A stretch of 41,079 nucleotides of DNA from a virus: positions 1 to 41,079 of the IMG/VR virus record IMGVR_UViG_3300021959_000109. The stretch is one strand, 5' to 3'. Position numbers and translations under genes: made by a program. Positions 6,740-13,230 of this stretch are shown here, piece after piece (position 1 is the stretch's first letter; each line of letters begins with the position of its first letter). The notes beneath the pieces are model-generated. The model was given only the letters and a program-made list of their open reading frames with translations, made no database searches and was not told where the DNA came from.

Positions 6740-7855
6740 ATGGAAAATGCAAACGCAACATATTCTTTGGACTTGGATCAAGCTGTAAATCTTATTGACG
6801 CAGTGGGTGCAGTACGTACTGTCATTGTCGAGGGTGGCATGGGCACGGGTAAAAGCTCAGGCATCAAGGCTAAGCTGAAAGTGAAACGCCCGCAGAATAC
6901 TCACATTGATTTTGACTGCACCAACAAAGACATTCAGGATCTGACAGCGCCACAGTTCAAGAAGAAGCTAGAGGAGCACATCTCTGACTATGTAGAGTTC
7001 GTGCCGAATGCAGAGTTGGGCGTGCACTTGGGTATCCCTGTGACTATTAACTTCGACGAGTTCAAGAAAGCGTCTGACCCCGTACGTAAAGGCGTACGCG
7101 CATTCATGTTGGAGCGTGAGATCTGTGGTGTACCTCTACCAGAGGGTAGCATCATCTACGGTACGTCTAACCTCAGTGAAGAAGGACTGGGTGACGTGCT
7201 GTTACCGCATCAGCGCAATGCGATTATCGTGGTGAGACTTAGTAAGTCTACTAACATCAAGTGGATCGAATGGGGTATCGCACAAGAGCCGCCCATGCAC
7301 TCATCTGTACTGGTGTACGCCAAGAACAATCCTCAACTTTTTGACTGCTTTACTCAGGTCAAGAACCCCGAGGACAACTTGGAGATCTATCACCCCAAAG
7401 ATCCATCGCGTCTGTCGTTTGTTACGCAGCGGTCGCTACACATTGCGTCCGACATACTGCACGCACGTGACAAGTATGGGTTGGATGACCACACCGTGAC
7501 TGCTGCACTTATTGGCTGTGTCGGTGCGTATGCTGGGCCGAACCTCATGGCAAGCGTGAAGCTGGGTGACAGACTGCCATCACTGGATGCCATCAAGCAA
7601 GATCCCATGGGCGCAGTCGTGCCTGACACTGCTGCAGCTACGTGCATGGTCGTGTTCCGTGCGCTCGCCTCTATCGAACGCGAGTGGGTTAACGAGTGGA
7701 TGACATACCTCATGCGTCTGGACACAGAGGCTCAGGGCATGTTCGTCAAAGGTGTCATAGCTAAAGACTACCCACGTCAATGGGTGGCTAATAACCCGAA
7801 GTTCCAACAATGGATGCTGGATAACAACTACGTCTTTTCAGCAGACCAAGCGTAA
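6740..7855 (+). CDS. MoxR-like AAA+ ATPase
   Basis: The 371-residue protein has a Walker A loop G-G-M-G-T-G-K-S-S (residues 32-40), a Walker B-like V-T-I-N-F-D-E-F (101-108) and a sensor-1 segment G-T-S-N (141-144), in the order of AAA+ ATPases. Such MoxR-type ATPases act as chaperones with VWA-domain partners to remodel or load cofactors into a target complex, and the partner gene follows 12 bp downstream. Together with the DUF3150-like gene this forms a conserved-looking three-gene module. The substrate in phages is unknown. A copy of the dispersed palindrome (7238-7255) lies inside the coding sequence and encodes L-S-K-S-T-N. The start follows the second 36-bp leader repeat. Confidence 0.88.
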   Translation: MENANATYSLDLDQAVNLIDAVGAVRTVIVEGGMGTGKSSGIKAKLKVKRPQNTHIDFDCTNKDIQDLTAPQFKKKLEEHISDYVEFVPNAELGVHLGIPVTINFDEFKKASDPVRKGVRAFMLEREICGVPLPEGSIIYGTSNLSEEGLGDVLLPHQRNAIIVVRLSKSTNIKWIEWGIAQEPPMHSSVLVYAKNNPQLFDCFTQVKNPEDNLEIYHPKDPSRLSFVTQRSLHIASDILHARDKYGLDDHTVTAALIGCVGAYAGPNLMASVKLGDRLPSLDAIKQDPMGAVVPDTAAATCMVVFRALASIEREWVNEWMTYLMRLDTEAQGMFVKGVIAKDYPRQWVANNPKFQQWMLDNNYVFSADQA

Positions 7856-7867
7856 GGAGAAGAACTA

Positions 7868-9058
7868 ATGCCTTTATGGTCAAATGAACTAACCGCAGAG
7901 CAGCGCCTGTCCAAAGCTCTCATTGCAATCATGGAAAGGGCACCCGCCATCGGCGGGGTTGCTATGGTGGGTAAACGTGTAGTCGACGAGGATACACCCA
8001 CCGCCTGCACTGATGGTCGTGACGAGTGGTATGGTCGGGCGTTTGTTGCGAAACAGAGTGACCCGCAGCTACGCTACTTGGTCATACACGAAGTCTTCCA
8101 CAAGATGTATCGACACCCGATAACGTGGCGTGACCTGTCCAAGAAGTGTCCGCAGATTGCGAACGAAGCATGTGACTATCATATCAATCTAAAGATCACA
8201 GATGAGTTTGGTAGTGGCGGGTTCGCTATCATGCCTGATGGTGGGCTGTATGACGTGCGGTTCCGTGGCATGAATGTGAAACAAATCTTTGATATCCTGT
8301 GGCAGGAGAACGGTGACCAGCCGCGCTCGAAGCAAGGTGGCAGTGGTGAAGGTGGTGATGGTGACATCGATTGGGAGAAAGCCAAGGAGCTAACCAAAGC
8401 CGAGGAAGCCGAGCTTGATCGTGAGATCGACGAAGCTATTCGCCAAGGTGACATCGTTGCAGGTAAGATGAAGGGTAACAAGAAGCTAGACGTGGATGAT
8501 CTGCTCAAGCCGAAAGTGAACTGGCGCGATCCTTTGCGTGAGTTCTGTGTGGATACATGCAGAGGTGCGAGCTACTCATCATATCGCAGACCTAATCGCC
8601 GTTACCTGCAGCAGGGTGTGTACATGCCAAGCGGTGTGACTGATATGGTGGGGGAACTGGTATTTGCTGCTGATACGTCCAGTTCGATTTTCGGTCGCCC
8701 GTTAGCAATGGTGCTAGCCGAGATGCAGAGTATTTGCACCATGGTCAATCCGTCACGTGTCCGCATACTGTATTGGGACACAGAGGTGTGTAAGGAAGAG
8801 ATCTACATGCCTGAAGACTATGACCAGCTTAGTAAGTCTACTAAGCCAAAGGGTGGCGGCGGCACTGACGTGCGCTGTGTACCTGCATACCTGCGTGCCA
8901 ATAACATCAACGCGCAGGCTGTCATTGTTCTGACTGACGGTGACTTGTGGGGTGGCTGGGGCGAGTGGACGTGGCCGCTGCTGTGGTGCATACTCGACAA
9001 CCCAAGCAAGATGCCGCCCGTTGGTAAGGTTATACACACTAACACAGGAGACATGTGA
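7868..9058 (+). CDS. Metallopeptidase-like plus VWA domain protein (DUF2201-like)
   Basis: The 396-residue protein has two parts. Residues 1-150 resemble a zincin domain: H-E-V-F-H (74-78) matches HExxH, and N-E-A-C-D-Y-H-I-N (99-107) fits the third-ligand region. After a Gly-rich, acidic linker (155-200), residues 262-380 form a VWA-like domain with an intact MIDAS: D-T-S-S-S (269-273), T333 in G-G-G-G-T-D, and D357 in L-T-D-G-D. This is the DUF2201 architecture as I recall it, usually encoded next to a MoxR ATPase, as here. Whether the zinc site is catalytic is unknown. TAAGGAG precedes the ATG. A palindrome copy (8828-8845) inside the VWA part encodes L-S-K-S-T-K. The next gene overlaps its stop codon (TGATG). 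Confidence 0.9.
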   Translation: MPLWSNELTAEQRLSKALIAIMERAPAIGGVAMVGKRVVDEDTPTACTDGRDEWYGRAFVAKQSDPQLRYLVIHEVFHKMYRHPITWRDLSKKCPQIANEACDYHINLKITDEFGSGGFAIMPDGGLYDVRFRGMNVKQIFDILWQENGDQPRSKQGGSGEGGDGDIDWEKAKELTKAEEAELDREIDEAIRQGDIVAGKMKGNKKLDVDDLLKPKVNWRDPLREFCVDTCRGASYSSYRRPNRRYLQQGVYMPSGVTDMVGELVFAADTSSSIFGRPLAMVLAEMQSICTMVNPSRVRILYWDTEVCKEEIYMPEDYDQLSKSTKPKGGGGTDVRCVPAYLRANNINAQAVIVLTDGDLWGGWGEWTWPLLWCILDNPSKMPPVGKVIHTNTGDM

Positions 9059-9237
9059 TGGCCGAGAATATGTTTGTAGACAACCCCTTCATCGCGTGCC
9101 CCGAGTGTGGTGGCGAAGGTCAAGTCACTGCAGAGCGAGCAGTATGTATGAGCAACGACAACCCCTACGGGTATCTGGAGGAGTACAAGCGCGAGTGCGA
9201 TAACTGCCACGGACTTGGGGAGATAGAGCGTGACTGA
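9058..9237 (+). CDS. DnaJ-type zinc-finger mini-protein
   Basis: The 59-residue product has two C-x-x-C-x-G-x-G motifs: C-P-E-C-G-G-E-G (C14, C17) and C-D-N-C-H-G-L-G (C47, C50). This is half of the four-repeat DnaJ zinc-finger, enough for one zinc site. Stand-alone copies are common in phages and may bind proteins or unfolded chains. The ATG at 9058 overlaps the stop codon of the VWA gene (TGATG), which favours it over the in-frame GTG at 9055. Its position suggests it belongs to the MoxR/VWA module. Confidence 0.82.
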   Translation: MAENMFVDNPFIACPECGGEGQVTAERAVCMSNDNPYGYLEEYKRECDNCHGLGEIERD

Positions 9238-9403
9238 GGTGAGTGACTTTATGCCCACACGTGTGGAGGAACTACTGGACGTGCTAGGTGTGCGTCCCGA
9301 TCCCAACGTTACCACTGCTGTCGATGCGGGTGAGCCGAAAGTGGAGCGAGACTTCACCTTCAAACAGGTACAACTGGACGAGAACGGGGAGCCGCCATGG
9401 TAG
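9230..9403 (+). CDS. Short acidic protein (57 residues), GTG start
   Basis: A frame with a GTG start at 9230 overlaps the stop of the zinc-finger gene and ends inside the start of the next gene (ATGGTAG). GGGGAGA at 9216-9222 is a good ribosome binding site for 9230. An in-frame ATG at 9251, also preceded by GAGGTGAG, would give 50 residues. The product has an N-terminal helix (V-E-E-L-L-D-V-L-G-V) and an acidic C-terminus ending E-P-P-W. It fills an otherwise empty 160-bp gap in a densely packed operon. The family is not recognised. Confidence 0.62.
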   Translation: MTEVSDFMPTRVEELLDVLGVRPDPNVTTAVDAGEPKVERDFTFKQVQLDENGEPPW

Positions 9404-9621
9404 AATACTTTACGATACTCATGCTGACATACAGCATCAGTGGGGAGACCTTGCAATCAAGCACGGTCTTTCCGAGCGCAGAAGCATGCGGCGATGCACT
9501 GCCTGCGTATTACGAACCCGTCTATGCGTTTGATAAGAATGCAATCGGGCAATGCAAGAAGACGGACGCAATGTCCGTAACAATTAAACCGAAACCAAGA
9601 CCAGACATGGAGAAGAACTAA
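9397..9621 (+). CDS. Small two-cysteine protein with hydrophobic N-terminus
   Basis: The 74-residue product begins with a hydrophobic segment (Y-F-T-I-L-M-L-T-Y) and has two cysteines (C31, C53) that could form a disulphide, around a part typical of small exported phage proteins of marine phages (S-T-V-F-P-S-A-E-A-C). The C-terminus is rich in Lys and Pro. The N-terminal segment is short for a signal peptide, so export is only a possibility. The gene overlaps the 3' end of the preceding frame, and its stop overlaps the next ATG (TAATGG). Confidence 0.65.
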   Translation: MVEYFTILMLTYSISGETLQSSTVFPSAEACGDALPAYYEPVYAFDKNAIGQCKKTDAMSVTIKPKPRPDMEKN

Positions 9622-10490
9622 TGGGCTATAACAAAAAACTTGTTTCCGACATTAACGAAGAGATCAAATCAGGTATGAATGCGTCTACTCAGCCTGATGA
9701 GCTAGTAGCGTTCGGTATAGCGGTGCAGCGTGCCATACGCGGCGTGAAACTGAAGAATCGTGACGGCGCTAGTACGTGGGTATACAGGGAGGACGACATG
9801 TATGCCATGGGGTGGATCGGGTACGGTGACTTCTATACGACTAGGTATGGACCTAAGAAGTTCGTTGTATATTCACGCAAGATTGAAAACAAAAAGTACA
9901 GCAGCGGGTCGAAGCAACACTATATGCGTATGTCTAACCGTATGGACATTGCGGTGAAGGCAGCGCGTCAAAAGCTGAGCAGCTACACCATACCCGAGAT
10001 AGGGATGCTGCACGCAGATAACATGAGGCACGAACTGTACAGGTTATCGTCTTCTGCGAGTGACAGGTTGAGGAACGCTTATGAAGCTCTGGGTTTGAAC
10101 AGGTACTCAAAACACAAGTCTAGTATTCTACAAGAGCTAGTGCACCTTGCCGAGGTCGGGCATGTGTTCTTAAACGCAGACATAAAACCAAAAATGGAGG
10201 AGCTTATTGCCGCACAGAAGGTAGATATAAAGGATGATGAGGTAGTGCCCGTGGACTTTATCAATGTGCGGGAGCGGTTCGGTAGGCAGTATGTGGACAA
10301 GGTGCGTCTGGAGAACGTGAACACCTTCACTATTAACGTAGTCGAAGAGGAGTGCGAGATGTGGGAAGAGAACAGCGTACCCGAAGACGTACAGCGTAAG
10401 GTCGCTGTTCTCTATGCGTGCCAACCAAAGCAGTTCGTCGAAGGTGTTGGGTACAAGTTCAACGATACTATGTTTTATATCTATGCCTAA
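9621..10490 (+). CDS. Hypothetical phage protein, 289 residues
   Basis: A soluble, mixed-charge protein of unknown function. The N-terminal half (residues 30-100) is rich in aromatics and Gly (W-V-Y-R-E-D-D-M-Y-A-M-G-W-I-G-Y-G-D-F-Y-T), suggesting a compact beta-rich domain. Residues about 110-200 look helical. The end is again beta-like (F-N-D-T-M-F-Y-I-Y-A). The following protein ends with a similar W-V-Y-Y-pattern, so the two may share a small domain. No catalytic motif was identified. The start overlaps the previous stop codon, and the next gene overlaps its end by 8 bp. Confidence 0.78.
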   Translation: MGYNKKLVSDINEEIKSGMNASTQPDELVAFGIAVQRAIRGVKLKNRDGASTWVYREDDMYAMGWIGYGDFYTTRYGPKKFVVYSRKIENKKYSSGSKQHYMRMSNRMDIAVKAARQKLSSYTIPEIGMLHADNMRHELYRLSSSASDRLRNAYEALGLNRYSKHKSSILQELVHLAEVGHVFLNADIKPKMEELIAAQKVDIKDDEVVPVDFINVRERFGRQYVDKVRLENVNTFTINVVEEECEMWEENSVPEDVQRKVAVLYACQPKQFVEGVGYKFNDTMFYIYA

Positions 10491-10761
10491 AACATCTCAA
10501 GGGATACCCGATAACAGTATATACCGTGTTAAAGTAGACCCTGACACTAAATCTATCTCAATCTTCTGTTTTGGTAGTAATGCTATTGACAGGACAGTAA
10601 ACGACTTCTATATAGGTGTGGAAGACTTGCCAATATGGCTGCAGCGGAAGCTGAGCGTGCTGGCAGGTACAAGCCCAAAGCCACCCGAGCATGAGGTGGT
10701 AGGGGTCGGTAGGAGAATAGATGAGAATGTCTTTTGGGTCTATTACGGCGACGATAGTTAG
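10483..10761 (+). CDS. Hypothetical protein, 92 residues, similar in ending to its upstream neighbour
   Basis: The ATG at 10483 overlaps the end of the preceding gene by 8 bp and gives 92 residues. An upstream in-frame start at 10414 would only add low-quality sequence inside the preceding gene. The C-terminal part (L-P-I-W-L-Q-R-K-L-S-V-L, then G-V-G-R-R-I-D-E-N-V-F-W-V-Y-Y-G) parallels the end of the preceding protein (V-P-E-D-V-Q-R-K-V-A-V-L, then G-V-G-Y-K-F-N-D-T-M-F-Y-I-Y-A). This points to a partial tandem duplication of a C-terminal domain. Its function is unknown. Its stop codon lies inside a palindrome copy (10757-10774). Confidence 0.75.
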   Translation: MPKTSQGIPDNSIYRVKVDPDTKSISIFCFGSNAIDRTVNDFYIGVEDLPIWLQRKLSVLAGTSPKPPEHEVVGVGRRIDENVFWVYYGDDS

Positions 10762-10797
10762 TACACGTACTAATACGGAGGGCGGCTATTGCTGCCC
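10757..10797. repeat. 18-bp palindrome and adjoining GC-rich hairpin
   Basis: GTTAGTACACGTACTAAT (10757-10774) is a dispersed-palindrome copy that includes the stop codon of the upstream gene. Six bases on, GGGCGGC (10780-10786) pairs with GCTGCCC (10791-10797) around TATT. No T-run follows, so termination is uncertain. The hairpin may be a processing or pausing signal between genes. Confidence 0.6.
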
Positions 10798-10829
10798 TTC
10801 GAAGCCAGTTATTTTACAGGGGGATGAGC

Positions 10830-11135
10830 ATGACGCCTGAAGCTAAAGTTAAAAAGAAAGTTGTTGCCTTGCTGAAAGATGCAGGTGCCTATTATTTCTA
10901 CCCCGTTACAGGTGGGTATGGAAAGAGTGGTGTGCCTGACATCGTGGCGTGCGTTAACGGTATGTTTGTCGGTATCGAATGTAAGGCTGGGAAGAACAAA
11001 CCCACACCACTGCAGGAGAAGAACCTGCGCGAGATTGTTGAAGCGGGTGGCGCAGCGTTGGTGATTAACGAAACCAATATTGATTTAGCGGCTACAATAA
11101 TAAAAGATATTAAGGATAAACAACCCAAGCTGTGA
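10830..11135 (+). CDS. VRR-NUC domain nuclease
   Basis: The 101-residue protein matches the stand-alone VRR-NUC form of the PD-(D/E)XK fold: G-V-P-D-I-V-A (D37), then G-I-E-C-K-A-G (E50, K52) and a following T-P-L-Q (59-62). These are the catalytic Asp, Glu and Lys and the downstream Gln. Family members cut branched or flap DNA. The start at 10830 is chosen over the ATG at 10824 because AGGGGG (10818-10823) would touch 10824 directly but sits 6 bases from 10830. It lies among early genes and may process replication or recombination intermediates together with the PD-(D/E)XK nuclease at 16357. Confidence 0.9.
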   Translation: MTPEAKVKKKVVALLKDAGAYYFYPVTGGYGKSGVPDIVACVNGMFVGIECKAGKNKPTPLQEKNLREIVEAGGAALVINETNIDLAATIIKDIKDKQPKL

Positions 11136-11287
11136 GTGGGTAGCGGTTAGGTTTGCTCCGCAATAACCACAGCAGTATGGGCAGGACACTCCATGATTAC
11201 CTTTCAGTCCTGTGACCATACCGGAGAAGCCACGAGACGGTTAGTCCCCACGAACCAAACGTGGGGCACAATATTATGGAGGGATTT
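11136..11287 (+). ncRNA. Structured intergenic RNA candidate (leader of the gene at 11288)
   Basis: Two nested pairings stand out: GTATGG (11175-11180) with CCATAC (11216-11221), and within it CAGGAC (11182-11187) with GTCCTG (11207-11212). Downstream, CCCCACG (11246-11252) pairs with CGTGGGG (11260-11266). GGTT (11239-11242) could pair with AACC (11253-11256), which would make a pseudoknot with the last stem. The region has no open frame of note, while almost all neighbouring genes abut. The tRNA T-loop motif is absent. Function is unknown; a cis-acting leader or a small RNA is possible. Confidence 0.45.
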
Positions 11288-11476
11288 ATGGGCGACGAGC
11301 AGCTATCTACGTTTCAAGAAGCTAACCTAAAATGGTTGAAGCGGCAGGTTGATAATTTACAGGATGAACAGCACCGTGCAGATGCACGCCCCCGTGTAAA
11401 ACAGGAACTCTGGGCTGCGCGTGAGGAGCTTGACAACTACGTCAAGACACTGCGTGACCACGGTATAAAGATATGA
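11288..11476 (+). CDS. Small charged helical protein, unknown function
   Basis: The ATG at 11288 is chosen because GGAGGG lies 4-9 bases upstream; an in-frame GTG at 11261 would place the start inside the hairpin stem. The 62-residue product is almost entirely amphipathic helix, with alternating charged and Leu/Val positions (L-K-W-L-K-R-Q-V-D-N-L, then A-R-E-E-L-D-N-Y-V-K-T-L), and could form a short coiled coil. No known family is recognised. It overlaps the following HTH gene by 4 bp (ATGA), so the two may act together. Confidence 0.72.
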   Translation: MGDEQLSTFQEANLKWLKRQVDNLQDEQHRADARPRVKQELWAAREELDNYVKTLRDHGIKI

Positions 11477-11787
11477 AGATACCGCACCGGAAAGAATACG
11501 AAGAGTTCTACCGCACGTGTTGGGAGAAACAGGTTAAGCAGGATAAAAAAGAAAACCCGCGGTTAGTCTATAACACTCGGTATATAAATAATTCTGCTCA
11601 CAGGAAGAATGGTTTCAAGGGCGGTAGGCCCAGAAAGGAGGAGAACAAATTAGGACTAACGAAGGATGCCGAAATGCTGAACAGGATGTTACAGCGCGGT
11701 ATGACAGTGACAGACGCCGCTCAGATAATGGGCATAAGTAGAAAATGGGCGTCAATGACAAAGAAAAAATATGGTTTGCCAAGATAG
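11473..11787 (+). CDS. HTH DNA-binding protein with AT-hook-like segment
   Basis: The 104-residue product has a very basic N-terminal half, an AT-hook-like G-G-R-P-R-K at residues 50-55, and a C-terminal helix-turn-helix around 68-100 (R-G-M-T-V-T-D-A-A-Q-I-M-G-I-S-R-K-W-A). It resembles the C-terminal HTH of Hin-type resolvases but lacks a catalytic domain. It is a good candidate for a phage transcription regulator and for binding the dispersed 18-bp palindromes, although nothing in the sequence ties it to those sites directly. It overlaps the upstream gene (ATGA) and is followed closely by the gene at 11798. Confidence 0.8.
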   Translation: MKIPHRKEYEEFYRTCWEKQVKQDKKENPRLVYNTRYINNSAHRKNGFKGGRPRKEENKLGLTKDAEMLNRMLQRGMTVTDAAQIMGISRKWASMTKKKYGLPR

Positions 11788-11797
11788 GAGAATGGCT

Positions 11798-12559
11798 ATG
11801 GTTGCGAAGAAAACAGCAGGGGCACCCCTTGAGATACATACTGTTAAGCAGGGACGTATCAAACTGCGTATGATCGGGCAGACACCGATGTACTTTAATA
11901 GTATGGGCGCGAAGGCGTGGCGGGATCTGTTAGTTGGCGCTGGTAAGAAGACAGCGGCAGAAAAGAAAGAGTTGAAGCATAACCCCGAGCAAGAGTTTCG
12001 GGAGAGTGTCTATACTAAAAAGACCGGAGACACACTACTGTGTTTCCCTGCAGCGGGGGTAAAAGGCGCGATGGCTACGGCTGCGCTGGAAACGGCTGGC
12101 ATTACTAAGACAAGTGTGCAGCGGTTAATCTTTCTACCCGAAAGCCATGTTCAGGTTTGGGGTAAGCCTTACTTGAAGATGGACATTGTTCGCTCGGCGG
12201 ACATGAACAAAACACCCGATGTTCGTAGTCGGGCGTACTTACCCAACTGGTGTGCAGAAGTGGACATAAAGTTTGTCACACCAACGCTCAGTGCCATGGC
12301 TATCTCGTCATTGCTAATGAACGCAGGGATAATCGTGGGGCTTGGTGACTTCAGGCAGGAGAAAGGTCGGGGGTCTTACGGTACGTTCTCTGTGACAGGT
12401 GCTGAAGACATGGGAGACCACCAAGCGCTCTGGGATGACATTACGCAAGAAGGGCGTGAGGTCCAAGAGATGGCGATGGAATACCCCGAATGCGCCGATG
12501 AGCAGACAGCAGAGTTGATGCAGTTTCTACAAGAAGAGCGGTTGCGTCGAGCAGCTTAA
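11798..12559 (+). CDS. Phage protein with RAMP/Cas7-like signatures, function unknown
   Basis: The protein has 253 residues. The ATG at 11798 is favoured because AGGAG (11786-11790) lies 7 bases upstream; the ATG at 11792 would be only one base from it. Two segments recall RAMP-superfamily proteins such as Cas7/Csm3: C-F-P-A-A-G-V-K-G-A-M (82-92), like the P-G-S-S-L-K-G-A segment, and G-L-G-D-F-R-Q-E-K-G-R-G-S-Y-G-T-F (181-197), like the Gly-rich loop. The N-terminus (I-K-L-R-M-I-G-Q-T-P-M) fits a first ferredoxin-like strand. No other cas genes are present. In a replication context it might bind single-stranded nucleic acid. The resemblance is by eye only and may be convergent. Confidence 0.7.
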   Translation: MVAKKTAGAPLEIHTVKQGRIKLRMIGQTPMYFNSMGAKAWRDLLVGAGKKTAAEKKELKHNPEQEFRESVYTKKTGDTLLCFPAAGVKGAMATAALETAGITKTSVQRLIFLPESHVQVWGKPYLKMDIVRSADMNKTPDVRSRAYLPNWCAEVDIKFVTPTLSAMAISSLLMNAGIIVGLGDFRQEKGRGSYGTFSVTGAEDMGDHQALWDDITQEGREVQEMAMEYPECADEQTAELMQFLQEERLRRAA

Positions 12560-12567
12560 ACGAAGAG

Positions 12568-12585
12568 GGGCGGTTAACGCCGCCC
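12568..12585 (+). other. GC-rich hairpin after the RAMP-like gene
   Basis: GGGCGG (12568-12573) pairs with CCGCCC (12580-12585) around TTAACG, nine bases after the stop codon. No T-tract follows, so it is at best a weak terminator or an mRNA end stabiliser. GGCGGTT within it resembles the core motif of the array that starts at 12600. Confidence 0.4.
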
Positions 12586-12599
12586 TAATTCACGGATAC

Positions 12600-13159
12600 G
12601 GCGGTTGAGGCGCGGTGAGTTGGGTTAAGGCACGAACGGGCGTGGCACGGCGGTCGCGGCACGGTTGGGTACGTTGAGTTATGGTAAGGCATGGTGAGGC
12701 AAGGCGGTCGGGGCGAGATGTGTTTCGGTTTTATTGGTTTTGGTATTGTATGTTAAGGCGGTCAAGGTGTGTTGTGCTCGGGTATGGCGAGCTACGGTGA
12801 GGCATGGCGGGTGAGGCGGTCGGGGCGGGGTGTAGCACGTTGAGTTGTGTTACGGCAAGTCGGGTTCAGGCGGTCGAGGCGTGTTACGTTGTGGAATGGT
12901 TGGGTGCGGTCCGGTTGGGCGGTCAGGGTATGGTAAGTTCTGGCGCGGCGAGCTTTGGTCGGGTGCGGCATGGCGAGGCGGTCTAGGTCCGGTTCGTCGC
13001 GGCGAGGCACGGTGTGGCGGGGCGGTCGTGGTGCGTTCCGATGTGGCGCGGTCCGGTGTGGCGGGGCGGTCGTGGTTCGTTTCGGTTTGGTCGGGTCGGG
13101 TGCGTTCAGGCGGTTGAGTTTGGGTGAGGTCCGGTGAGGTCAGTGATGGCATGGCGGTC
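12600..13159 (+). repeat. Compound pentamer array: GGCGGT(C/T) cores with (NNGGY)n spacing
   Basis: Twelve cores GGCGGTC or GGCGGTT start at 12600, 12649, 12703, 12757, 12815, 12869, 12918, 12977, 13021, 13065, 13109 and 13153. Spacings are 49, 54, 54, 58, 54, 49, 59, 44, 44, 44, 44. All but one equal 5n+4. Between cores the DNA reads as pentamers close to NNGGY (often ATGGT, AAGGC, GAGGC, ACGGT), 7 to 10 per unit, followed by two bases. The 58 spacing looks like a unit of 59 with one base lost. The plus strand is rich in G and T and poor in A. Open frames crossing it are by-products of stop-poor composition. Function is unknown. Confidence 0.9.
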
Positions 13160-13176
13160 AAGCTAATGAGAAGGTG

Positions 13177-13195
13177 GTGGGCTGTGGTGGCCCAC
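13177..13195 (+). other. Hairpin between the pentamer array and the next gene
   Basis: GTGGGC (13177-13182) pairs with GCCCAC (13190-13195) around a 7-base loop. It lies 18 bases after the last array core and 35 bases before the ATG at 13231. The sequence after it is A-rich, not T-rich. No promoter boxes of quality were seen here. Confidence 0.4.
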
Positions 13196-13230
13196 TACGC
13201 AAACATAAAAAAGCTATTGGAGAACTATAT

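Noticed and set aside
10757-10797. Rho-independent terminator after the gene at 10483
   Set aside because: The hairpin lacks a T-tract, so it is listed only as a palindrome with an adjoining hairpin.
11136-11287. Possible tRNA in the structured gap
   Set aside because: No T-loop GGTTCGA-type motif, no anticodon arm and no 7-bp acceptor stem ending in a CCA position could be arranged.
12600-13159. Array could be a CRISPR
   Set aside because: Cores are only 7 bp, the intervening DNA is the same low-complexity pentamer pattern rather than unique spacers, and no cas1/cas2 or effector genes are present.
12792-13161. Several overlapping open frames in both strands of the pentamer array
   Set aside because: They arise from a stop-poor G/T-rich repeat, have biased low-complexity composition and no ribosome sites. 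They are not supported as genes.
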